Assembly: GCA_910577165.1 (NCBI GenBank)
Contig: CAJTLX010000014.1
Span: 1-59,460, forward strand
Reading direction: 5' to 3'
DNA: 59,460 nt
From: an uncultured Lachnospiraceae bacterium
Lineage (GTDB): Bacteria; Bacillota; Clostridia; Lachnospirales; Lachnospiraceae
The stretch's first letter is position 1; each line of letters starts with the position of its first letter. Below are positions 51,734-59,460 of this stretch, piece after piece. Below the pieces are notes generated by a model. The model was not told where the DNA came from. It did not search any database and saw only the letters and a list, made by a program, of their open reading frames with translations. The translations under genes were made by a program, and so were the position numbers.

Positions 51734-53722
51734 ATGGATCATTTTAAACTACACTCCGAGTATGCCCCGACCGGTGATCAGCCGGAGGCAATCGCGGAAC
51801 TTGTGAAGGGGTTTGAGGAGGGTAACCAATTCCAGACCCTGCTTGGCGTTACAGGTTCTGGCAAGACCTTTACGATGGCGAATGTGATTCAGGCACTGAA
51901 CCGCCCAACACTCGTTATCGCGCATAATAAGACACTTGCGGCGCAGCTTTACGGGGAATTTAAAGAATTTTTTCCGGAAAACTCCGTCGAATATTTTGTG
52001 TCCTACTATGATTATTACCAGCCAGAGGCCTATGTGCCTTCGACGGATACCTATATAGAAAAAGATTCTGCGATCAACGATGAGATTGATAAGCTGCGCC
52101 ACTCGGCGACAGCAGCACTTACTGAGCGGCGCGATGTGATTATTGTGGCGAGTGTGTCCTGTATTTACGGGCTTGGAAGTCCTATCGACTACCAGAGCAT
52201 GACACTCTCTCTGCGCCCCGGCATGACAAAGGAGCGCGATGAAGTGCTGCGCCGCCTGATTGATATTCAGTACACGCGCAATGATATGGATTTTAAGCGC
52301 GGCACATTCCGTGTGCGCGGTGATGTAGTGGAAATTTTTCCGGTCGCAAATGAGGATACGGCAGTGCGTGTGGAATTTTTCGGGGATGAGATTGACCGGA
52401 TTGCAGAGTTTGATGTATTGACGGGTGAGGTCAGATGTACATTAGAGCATATTGTAGTTTTTCCAGCCTCGCACTATGTGGTTTCACCGGAGCATATGGA
52501 AGCTGCGATCAAAAATATTGAACTTGAGCTTGAGGAGCGTGTTCGCTATTTTAAAAGTGAGGACAAGCTTTTGGAGGCACAGCGCATCTCGGAGCGCACA
52601 CATTTTGATATTGAAATGCTGCGGGAAACTGGATTTTGTTCGGGGATTGAGAATTATTCAATGCATTTGGCGGGAAATAGCCCGGGGTGTACGCCAAATA
52701 CCCTGCTCGATTATTTTCCGGATGATTTTCTGATTATTGTGGATGAGTCACATATTACGATCCCGCAGGTGCGCGGGATGTATGCGGGAGATCAGTCACG
52801 CAAGACAACACTTGTGGATTATGGTTTCCGCCTGCCGTCCGCAAAGGATAATCGCCCTCTAAATTTTGAAGAATTTGAAAGTAAGATCAACCAATTGCTC
52901 TTTGTCTCGGCAACGCCAAGTGTATATGAGCAGGGGCATGAGCTGATGCGCACGGAGCAGATTATCAGACCGACCGGACTACTTGACCCGGAAGTTTTTG
53001 TGCGTCCAGTGGAAGGGCAGATCGATGATCTGATCGGTGAAGTGCGAAAGGAGACCGCAAAGAAAAATAAAGTGCTTGTGACTACTTTGACCAAGCGCAT
53101 GGCGGAGGAATTAACGGATTATATGCGCCAGGTTGGAATCCGTGTAAAATATTTGCATTCGGATATTGATACGCTGGAGCGTTCAGAGATTATCCGGGAT
53201 ATGCGCATGGATCTGTTCGATGTGTTAGTCGGCATCAATCTGTTGCGCGAGGGGTTAGATATTCCGGAGATCAGTCTGGTGGCGATTCTCGATGCGGACA
53301 AGGAAGGATTCTTGCGATCGGAGACTTCCCTGATCCAGACCATTGGGCGTGCTGCGCGAAATGCGGATGGTCATGTAATTATGTATGCTGATACAATGAC
53401 GGATTCGATGAAGCGGGCGATCGAGGAGACCGCGCGCAGGCGCAGTATCCAGGATGAGTATAACAAAGCGCGTGGGATCACGCCGCAGACAATCAAGAAA
53501 GCAGTGCGCGATCTGATCAGTATTTCGAAGAAGGTGGAGAAGGAGAGTGCGGATCTTAAAAAAGATAAGCCGATCGAATCCATGAGTGCGAAAGAGCTTG
53601 AGGAGTTGGCACGAAAACTGACAAAGAAGATGCAGGCAGCAGCGGCGGAATTAAATTTCGAGCTTGCCGCAGAGCTTAGGGATCAGCTGATAAAAGTGCG
53701 GACAGAGCTTAGCAAGATGTGA
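51734..53722 (+). CDS. uvrB: Excinuclease ABC subunit B
   Basis: This is a 662-residue UvrB, the damage-verifying helicase-like core of nucleotide excision repair. Motifs are Walker A GVTGSGKTFTMAN, the beta-hairpin YYDYYQPEAYVPSTDTYIEK, IIVDESHITIPQVRGMY, the SF2 motifs INLLREGLDIPE and QTIGRAARN, and the C-terminal UVR domain (MQAAAAELNFELAAELRDQL) that recruits UvrC. Length is normal. AGGAG precedes the ATG. A LexA box controls it and uvrA follows. Confidence 0.97.
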   Translation: MDHFKLHSEYAPTGDQPEAIAELVKGFEEGNQFQTLLGVTGSGKTFTMANVIQALNRPTLVIAHNKTLAAQLYGEFKEFFPENSVEYFVSYYDYYQPEAYVPSTDTYIEKDSAINDEIDKLRHSATAALTERRDVIIVASVSCIYGLGSPIDYQSMTLSLRPGMTKERDEVLRRLIDIQYTRNDMDFKRGTFRVRGDVVEIFPVANEDTAVRVEFFGDEIDRIAEFDVLTGEVRCTLEHIVVFPASHYVVSPEHMEAAIKNIELELEERVRYFKSEDKLLEAQRISERTHFDIEMLRETGFCSGIENYSMHLAGNSPGCTPNTLLDYFPDDFLIIVDESHITIPQVRGMYAGDQSRKTTLVDYGFRLPSAKDNRPLNFEEFESKINQLLFVSATPSVYEQGHELMRTEQIIRPTGLLDPEVFVRPVEGQIDDLIGEVRKETAKKNKVLVTTLTKRMAEELTDYMRQVGIRVKYLHSDIDTLERSEIIRDMRMDLFDVLVGINLLREGLDIPEISLVAILDADKEGFLRSETSLIQTIGRAARNADGHVIMYADTMTDSMKRAIEETARRRSIQDEYNKARGITPQTIKKAVRDLISISKKVEKESADLKKDKPIESMSAKELEELARKLTKKMQAAAAELNFELAAELRDQLIKVRTELSKM

Positions 53723-53898
53723 ATGTGAAAGGGGCATAAGGATGGCAAGGAGGGTTTGGGAGTGACTTCTTTCACGCGAAAGTTTCGAGAATGAACTCAA
53801 AGGGGGGATATCCTTGAAACTTCTGTTAGGATGCAATGACCGAAAATTTTTTATAGGGCAAGGGCGCGGTATGCGACTTTGCAGAAAGAGGATTTCAC

Positions 53899-56730
53899 AT
53901 GAACGGCAAGAAAGAATATATCAGGATACGCGGTGCCAGGGAACACAATTTAAAAGGGATTGATGTGGATATCCCGAGAGGTGAATTTGTTGTGCTGACA
54001 GGGCTTAGCGGATCGGGCAAGTCATCGCTCGCGTTTGACACGATCTATGCGGAGGGGCAGCGGCGTTATATGGAGTCGCTCTCCTCCTACGCACGAATGT
54101 TTTTGGGGCAGATGGAAAAGCCGAATGTTGAGAGTATTGAGGGGCTTTCCCCGGCGATCTCCATCGACCAGAAATCGACGAACCGCAATCCGCGCTCGAC
54201 AGTTGGCACAGTGACGGAGATCTATGATTATTTTCGTCTGCTCTACGCGCGCATCGGCGTTCCGCACTGTCCGAAATGCGGGCGCGAGATCCGCAAACAG
54301 ACGGTAGATGAGATGGTGGACGAGATTATGAAGCAGCCGGAGGGGACGAAACTACAGCTTTTGGCTCCGATTGTGCGCGGGCGTAAGGGTGAACATATAA
54401 AGATCTTTGATCAGGCCAAGCGCAGCGGCTATGTGCGTGTGCGTGTGGATGGCAGTATGTATGATTTGAGCGAAGAGATCAAACTGGAGAAAAATATCAA
54501 GCATCATATTGATATCGTGATTGACCGTCTGGTCGTAAAGGCGGGGATCGAAAGACGTATGGCGGATTCGATCGAGAGCGTATTAAAGCTGACGGATGGA
54601 TTGCTGGTTGTGGATGTGATAGGAGTGGGCGAACTGACGTTCAGCCAGAGTTTTGCCTGTCCGGATTGTGGGATCAGCATTGAGGAGCTGGAGCCGCGCT
54701 ATTTCTCATTTAATAATCCTTTTGGGGCTTGTCCGGAATGTCACGGTATCGGCATTAAGATGGAATTTTCGGAGGAATTGATGATTCCGGATCGCTCAGT
54801 CAGTCTTGCGGGCGGCGCGATTGTTGTTCCGGGCTGGCAGTCGGCTGTTGATAGGTCAAGCTATACACACTGTATGCTTGAGGCACTCGCAAAGGAATAT
54901 TCCTTTGATCTGGACACACCGTACCAGGAACTTCCCGATGAGATTCGCCATATGTTAATTTATGGCACAAATGGGCGCAAGGTCAAGGTGCATTACCGCG
55001 GGCAGCGCGGCGAGGGAGTTTACGATGTGGAGTTTGAGGGTTTGATCCGCAATGTTGAACGCCGCTATCGCGAGTCAGGTTCAGAGAATTTAAAGGCAGA
55101 GTATGAAACATTTATGACTTCAACTCCCTGCAAACTCTGCAAGGGAAAACGCTTAAAACAGGGCGCGCTTGCTGTGACCGTCGGGGAGAAAAATATCGCG
55201 GAGGTTACGGATTATTCTATCTGGCGGTTAAGGGATTTTATGGAGGAGCTTACCCTGACCGCGCAGCAGGAGAAAATTGGCGAGTTGATCTTAAAGGAGA
55301 TCCGCGCGCGCCTGAAATTCTTGGTGGATGTGGGGCTGGATTATCTGACTCTCTCCCGCGCGACAGGTTCGCTCTCCGGCGGTGAGGCGCAGCGCATCCG
55401 ATTGGCAACCCAGATCGGATCGGGGTTGGTCGGCGTGGCGTATATTCTGGACGAGCCGAGTATTGGTCTGCACCAGAGAGACAATGACAAGCTTCTAGCC
55501 ACGCTAAAGCATCTGCGCGATCTCGGCAATACACTGATTGTTGTGGAACACGACGAGGACACGATGTTCGCGGCGGACTGCATTGTCGATATCGGTCCGG
55601 GTGCGGGCGATCATGGCGGTGAAGTGGTGGCAGTCGGTACGGCCGAGGAGATTATGGCAGTGCCAGAATCCGTGACAGGTGCGTATCTCAGTCATCGCTT
55701 AGAGATCCCAGTGCCAAAAAAGCGACGCACACCAACGGGAGTATTGACGATAAAAGGAGCCAGGGAACATAATCTGAAAAATATTGATGTGGATATTCCG
55801 CTCGGTGTATTTACCTGTGTGACCGGTGTTTCTGGATCGGGAAAAAGTTCGCTTGTCAATGAGATTCTCTACAAGAGCCTTGCGAAGAAATTAAACCGCG
55901 CGCGCACGATTCCTGGCGACCATGACGAGATTCTTGGCGCGGAGCAGCTTGACAAGGTAATAAGTATTGACCAGTCGCCGATCGGACGCACGCCGCGCTC
56001 CAACCCGGCAACCTACACCGGTGTATTTGATTTGATCCGTGACCTGTTTGCCTCCACGCAGGATGCAAAAATGAAAGGCTACCAGAAGGGACGTTTTAGC
56101 TTTAATGTCAAGGGCGGACGCTGTGAGGCCTGCTCCGGCGATGGAATTGTAAAGATAGAGATGAATTTCCTGCCGGACGTGTACGTGCCCTGTGAAGTCT
56201 GTGAGGGGAAGCGTTACAACCGTGAGACATTGGATGTAAAATATAAGGGAAAATCAATTTTTGATGTGCTTGATATGACAATCGAGGAGGCGGTGCATTT
56301 CTTTGAAAATGTCCCTGCGATAAAGCGTAAGATTGAAACGTTAAACGATGTCGGGCTTTCCTATCTAAAACTTGGTCATCCGTCAACATCGCTCTCCGGC
56401 GGTGAGGCGCAGCGCATCAAACTCGCAACGGAACTTAGCCGAAGAAGCACCGGCAGGACAATCTACATTTTGGATGAGCCGACAACCGGGCTGCATTTTG
56501 CGGATGTCCACAAGCTGGTGGATATCTTGCAGCGGCTGACCGAGGGTGGCAATACGGTGGTGGTAATCGAGCATAATCTGGATGTGATTAAAACTGCAGA
56601 TTATATTATTGATATTGGACCGGAGGGTGGTGATAAGGGCGGCACAGTGATTGCGATGGGGACACCGGAGGATATTGCAAAAAAGAAAAACTCGTACACG
56701 GGACAGTATGTGAAAAAATATTTGGAATAA
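53899..56730 (+). CDS. uvrA: Excinuclease ABC subunit A
   Basis: This is a 943-residue UvrA that finds DNA lesions and loads UvrB. Two ABC ATPase halves are visible: GLSGSGKSSLAFDT with LSGGEAQRIRLATQIG, and GVSGSGKSSLVNEIL with LSGGEAQRIKLATELS. Zinc fingers include CPKCGREI, CPDCGISIEE...CPECHGIG and CEACSGDGIVKIE...CEVCEGKRYN. The length fits the family. GAGG lies before the ATG. The 176 bases after uvrB show no terminator, so the two genes are probably co-transcribed under LexA. Confidence 0.97.
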   Translation: MNGKKEYIRIRGAREHNLKGIDVDIPRGEFVVLTGLSGSGKSSLAFDTIYAEGQRRYMESLSSYARMFLGQMEKPNVESIEGLSPAISIDQKSTNRNPRSTVGTVTEIYDYFRLLYARIGVPHCPKCGREIRKQTVDEMVDEIMKQPEGTKLQLLAPIVRGRKGEHIKIFDQAKRSGYVRVRVDGSMYDLSEEIKLEKNIKHHIDIVIDRLVVKAGIERRMADSIESVLKLTDGLLVVDVIGVGELTFSQSFACPDCGISIEELEPRYFSFNNPFGACPECHGIGIKMEFSEELMIPDRSVSLAGGAIVVPGWQSAVDRSSYTHCMLEALAKEYSFDLDTPYQELPDEIRHMLIYGTNGRKVKVHYRGQRGEGVYDVEFEGLIRNVERRYRESGSENLKAEYETFMTSTPCKLCKGKRLKQGALAVTVGEKNIAEVTDYSIWRLRDFMEELTLTAQQEKIGELILKEIRARLKFLVDVGLDYLTLSRATGSLSGGEAQRIRLATQIGSGLVGVAYILDEPSIGLHQRDNDKLLATLKHLRDLGNTLIVVEHDEDTMFAADCIVDIGPGAGDHGGEVVAVGTAEEIMAVPESVTGAYLSHRLEIPVPKKRRTPTGVLTIKGAREHNLKNIDVDIPLGVFTCVTGVSGSGKSSLVNEILYKSLAKKLNRARTIPGDHDEILGAEQLDKVISIDQSPIGRTPRSNPATYTGVFDLIRDLFASTQDAKMKGYQKGRFSFNVKGGRCEACSGDGIVKIEMNFLPDVYVPCEVCEGKRYNRETLDVKYKGKSIFDVLDMTIEEAVHFFENVPAIKRKIETLNDVGLSYLKLGHPSTSLSGGEAQRIKLATELSRRSTGRTIYILDEPTTGLHFADVHKLVDILQRLTEGGNTVVVIEHNLDVIKTADYIIDIGPEGGDKGGTVIAMGTPEDIAKKKNSYTGQYVKKYLE

Positions 56731-56790
56731 AATTTTGCCGTAAAGTGGGGATCATGCCAAAATATGGCGGTTAAGTGATATTGCGATATT

Positions 56791-56968
56791 GGGAAGATGG
56801 AGTGGACAATAGAAAAATGGAGGTAAGATAAACAAAAGAGTTTTTTGGGATGATAATCGGAAAGATGAGGGGGATGCTGAGAAGATAAAGTAGACAATGG
56901 AGAAAGGGAGAGGGGATAAACAAAAGAATTTTAAAAAGAGTAATCGGAAATGGGAAAGGGATGCTGGC
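56791..56968 (+). repeat. Imperfect 89-base tandem duplication
   Basis: Two adjacent units start at 56791 and 56880. Shared landmarks in order are gacaat, gataaacaaaagag/gataaacaaaagaa, taatcggaaa and gggatgctg. The DNA is purine-rich on the plus strand and lies between uvrA and the HD nucleotidase gene. Open frames on the minus strand here only reflect the biased composition. Confidence 0.75.
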
Positions 56969-56997
56969 ATGGGGATGGATTTGGGAAGGAAAGAATT

Positions 56998-57588
56998 ATG
57001 GAGCAAGATTTTTATGCGATGATGTCAAGGATGAAATATATTGAGCGTTGGGCGTTGATGCGCAATTCGATGAAGGAAAATATCAGTGAGCATTCCTTAC
57101 AGGTATCCATGCTGGCGCACGCGCTGGCGGTGATTGGGAATCGTCGGCACGGGAAGACACTGGATGTGCAGAAAGTGGCACTAATCGGGTTGTATCACGA
57201 TGCGACCGAGATTATTACCGGGGATATGCCAACGCCAATCAAATATTATAATGCAAATATTCAGGGAGCATTTAAAGATATTGAGAATCAGGCGGCAAGG
57301 CAGTTGCTTTTAATGCTGCCGGAGGAAATGCGGCCGGATTACGAGGCGATTTTTTTCCCGGCAAAAAGTGAGGAATATCTTTGCCGATTGGTCAAGGCGG
57401 CGGATAAGCTGTCAGCATTAATCAAATGCATTGAAGAGGAAAAAACTGGAAATACCGATTTTCGAAGTGCGAAGGAAAGTATTGTGGATGCTCTGCACAA
57501 AATGGAATTGGTGGAGGCGGAAGATTTTATGAGGGATTTCCTGCCCGCATATGGGAAGACATTGGATGAATTGAGGATGGAAATATAA
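56998..57588 (+). CDS. YfbR-like HD-domain 5'-deoxynucleotidase
   Basis: This is a 196-residue HD-superfamily hydrolase. Metal-binding residues are visible in ISEHSLQVSMLAHAL (His), LYHDATEIITGDMPTPIKY (the HD pair) and LVKAADKLSALIKC (Asp). The residues after the HD pair match YfbR, which removes phosphate from deoxynucleoside monophosphates. The start at 56998 follows GGGAAGGA; the longer reading starts within the repeat region. It precedes guaA by 222 nt, so both are nucleotide-metabolism genes, but a shared transcript is uncertain. Confidence 0.88.
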   Translation: MEQDFYAMMSRMKYIERWALMRNSMKENISEHSLQVSMLAHALAVIGNRRHGKTLDVQKVALIGLYHDATEIITGDMPTPIKYYNANIQGAFKDIENQAARQLLLMLPEEMRPDYEAIFFPAKSEEYLCRLVKAADKLSALIKCIEEEKTGNTDFRSAKESIVDALHKMELVEAEDFMRDFLPAYGKTLDELRMEI

Positions 57589-57810
57589 GAGAATAAGGGA
57601 AGGTTAGAAGATATAGGGGTGAATCAACAGGTTTTCAGCAGTTTTGATGGTAGCGGGATAAAAAGAAAAGAAGAAAGAGGATTCAAAATTTTTATTTTGG
57701 GACTGGAATAAATACGGATTTTGTAGTAGAATGGGAAAAAACAACCGTTCAGGCAAGGGCAGGATGGGTGGATTAGTTGGATAACCAGAAAACAATGGAG
57801 GGATAACAAG

Positions 57811-59352
57811 ATGGAAAAGGAAATGATCATTGTAATGGATTTTGGCGGGCAGTACAATCAGTTGATTGCGCGCAGGGTAAGGGAATGTAATGTATATTGT
57901 GAGGTTTATCCGCACACATTGAGCCTTGATAAAATCCGGGAAATGAATCCGAAGGGCATTATCTTCACCGGCGGGCCGAATAGCGTTTACAAGGAAGATT
58001 CCCCGCGCTGTCCGAAGGAAATTTTTGAGTTTGGCATCCCGATCCTCGGCATTTGTTATGGTTCCCAGTTGATGGCATATCTGCTTGGCGGTGCTGTGAC
58101 GACTGCTCCAGTCAGCGAATACGGGAAGACCGAGGTCGATGTGGAAATTTCCGATATTCTTTTTGAAGGGGTTGACTCGCGGACAATTTGTTGGATGAGC
58201 CATACGGACTATATTGCGAAAGTACCGGAGGGCTTTACCATCACGGCGCGTACCCCGGTCTGTCCGGTGGCGGCAATGGTCTGTCCGGAGCGAAAACTGT
58301 ACGCAACCCAGTTCCACCCAGAGGTCATGCACACCAAACAGGGGATGCAGATGCTGTCAAATTTTGTATATAAAGTCTGTGGTTGCGCGGGCGACTGGAA
58401 AATGTCTTCCTTTGTGGAAACCACAATCCACCAACTGCGCGAAAAAATTGGTAACGGCAAAGTCCTCTGCGCCCTCTCCGGCGGCGTGGACTCATCCGTG
58501 GCAGCAGTATTGCTTTCCAAGGCAATCGGAAACCAGCTGACCTGTGTTTTTGTTGACCATGGTTTGCTGCGCAAAAATGAGGGGAACGAGGTGGAAGCTG
58601 TATTCGGACCAAGTGGTTCATACAAGTTAAATTTTGTCCGTGTTAATGCGCAGGAACGCTTTTATGAGAAGCTTTCCGGAGTGACCGAGCCGGAGAAAAA
58701 GCGCAAGATTATCGGCGAGGAGTTTATCCGTGTATTCGAGGAGGAAGCAAAGAAGATTGGGGCGGTGGATTATCTTGTGCAGGGTACGATTTACCCGGAT
58801 GTGATTGAGAGCGGGCTGGGGAAATCTGCCGTGATCAAATCGCACCATAATGTGGGGGGATTGCCGGATTGCGTTGATTTCAAAGAGATTATCGAGCCGC
58901 TTAGACTGTTGTTTAAGGATGAAGTGCGCAAAGCGGGATTGGAACTTGGAATTCCAAAGCATTTGGTATTTCGTCAGCCGTTCCCGGGACCGGGGCTTGG
59001 GATAAGGATTATCGGGGAAGTGACGGCAGAGAAAGTAAGAATTGTGCAGGATGCGGATGCAATTTACCGGGAGGAGATTGCGAAGGCGGGAGTGGATAAG
59101 GATTTAGGGCAGTATTTTGCTGCGTTGACGAATATGAGAAGTGTTGGGGTTATGGGGGATGAGAGAACATATGATTATGCAGTGGCACTAAGGGCAGTGA
59201 CAACAAGCGATTTTATGACAGCGGAGAGTGCGCAGGTTCCATGGGAAGTGCTTGGAAGGGTTTCGGGAAGGATTGTAAATGAAGTGAAGGGAGTTAATCG
59301 GGTGCTGTATGACTGCACGGGGAAACCGCCGGCAACGATTGAGTTCGAGTGA
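57811..59352 (+). CDS. guaA: GMP synthase, glutamine-hydrolysing
   Basis: This is a 513-residue enzyme that converts XMP to GMP using glutamine and ATP. The class I amidotransferase half has the nucleophile Cys in ILGICYGSQLMAYLLGG and His and Glu in QFHPEVMHT. The ATP-pyrophosphatase half has the P loop LCALSGGVDSSVAAVLL and the family end TYDYAVALRAVTTSDFMTA, PPATIEFE. GGAGGG precedes the ATG. No purine riboswitch is recognised upstream. A terminator follows within 10 bases. The 3' end of guaA is a known insertion hotspot for integrative elements. Confidence 0.97.
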   Translation: MEKEMIIVMDFGGQYNQLIARRVRECNVYCEVYPHTLSLDKIREMNPKGIIFTGGPNSVYKEDSPRCPKEIFEFGIPILGICYGSQLMAYLLGGAVTTAPVSEYGKTEVDVEISDILFEGVDSRTICWMSHTDYIAKVPEGFTITARTPVCPVAAMVCPERKLYATQFHPEVMHTKQGMQMLSNFVYKVCGCAGDWKMSSFVETTIHQLREKIGNGKVLCALSGGVDSSVAAVLLSKAIGNQLTCVFVDHGLLRKNEGNEVEAVFGPSGSYKLNFVRVNAQERFYEKLSGVTEPEKKRKIIGEEFIRVFEEEAKKIGAVDYLVQGTIYPDVIESGLGKSAVIKSHHNVGGLPDCVDFKEIIEPLRLLFKDEVRKAGLELGIPKHLVFRQPFPGPGLGIRIIGEVTAEKVRIVQDADAIYREEIAKAGVDKDLGQYFAALTNMRSVGVMGDERTYDYAVALRAVTTSDFMTAESAQVPWEVLGRVSGRIVNEVKGVNRVLYDCTGKPPATIEFE

Positions 59353-59358
59353 GAGGGT

Positions 59359-59404
59359 AAATCCTCGCAAGTCTTGAAAAATCAGGACTTGCGGGGATTT
59401 TTTA
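59359..59404 (+). terminator. Terminator of guaA
   Basis: The 15-base arms aaatcctcgcaagtc (59359-59373) and gacttgcggggattt (59386-59400) pair with one G-U and are followed by a T run (59398-59403). Confidence 0.9.
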
Positions 59405-59460
59405 ATTGGCGGTGGGTACGATTTGGGTACAGATTTTTTAATCCAGCTTATTGTTTATCA

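Noticed and set aside
56601..57006. Minus-strand frames rich in Phe, Leu, Pro and Ser
   Set aside because: They mirror the purine-rich tandem repeat on the plus strand and partly overlap uvrA.
57589..57810. Purine riboswitch upstream of guaA
   Set aside because: None of the conserved purine-riboswitch loop sequences can be found.
1..59460. CRISPR array, prophage, insertion sequence or rRNA operon
   Set aside because: No regularly spaced repeats, transposase, integrase, phage structural genes or rRNA sequence were seen.

Overview
The window looks like chromosomal DNA of a motile, anaerobic Clostridia bacterium, most likely of the family Lachnospiraceae. The grounds are the AGGAGG-type ribosome binding sites, the mbl-flgF-flgG-rod-binding gene order, a comFC-yvyF pair, long-form hpf followed by secA and prfB, uvrB and uvrA behind a Gram-positive LexA box, and two multidomain hybrid kinases. 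Most genes are on the plus strand. I found no phage, transposase, CRISPR array or rRNA gene. The family assignment is inference from gene content.

Layout. 1-3.9 kb: a 7TM hybrid histidine kinase and a partner response regulator that share a repeated C-terminal module. 4-9 kb: a small Nif11/NHLP-leader-like protein, tRNA-Leu(CAG), a uracil permease behind an attenuator-like leader, a DUF1846 protein, a YczE-type membrane protein and a deoxyinosine glycosylase. 9.1-13.8 kb: telA-xpaC divergent from a CbbX/SpoVK-like AAA ATPase. 13.9-16.3 kb: two paralogous trigger-factor-like lipoproteins with a structured RNA-like element between them. 16.4-23.7 kb: a LacI regulator, gltX, a UvrD-type helicase and two Ig-domain surface proteins. 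23.8-25.8 kb: a 45-residue membrane protein and a GH9 glucanase gene broken by one in-frame TAG. 26-29.7 kb: a second hybrid kinase, a hemerythrin fused to a CheX-like domain, and tRNA-Leu(TAA). 30-37.2 kb: a Na/Pi cotransporter, an unknown membrane protein, a Ca-binding-type protein behind a sigma-D-like promoter, then mbl and flagellar rod genes. 37.3-44.4 kb: recD2, a nucleotidyltransferase, comFC, yvyF, cvfB, a CPBP protease and yjfB. 44.5-59.4 kb: a cluster of DnaA boxes, hpf, secA, prfB with its programmed frameshift, cheW, an acyltransferase, uvrB, uvrA, an HD nucleotidase and guaA.

Functional themes are signalling and motility (two hybrid kinases, a response regulator, hemerythrin-CheX, cheW, yjfB, yvyF, rod genes), envelope biology (XpaC/TelA, lipoprotein foldases, Ig proteins, Mbl, SecA) and genome maintenance (UvrA/B, RecD2, UvrD-like helicase, glycosylase). 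The most unusual signals are a gapless 59-residue module shared by a kinase and its neighbouring regulator, a repeated 85-87-bp intergenic element at the 3' ends of two minus-strand genes, a five-box DnaA cluster away from dnaA, the TAG-interrupted GH9 gene, and several large palindromic intergenic structures.
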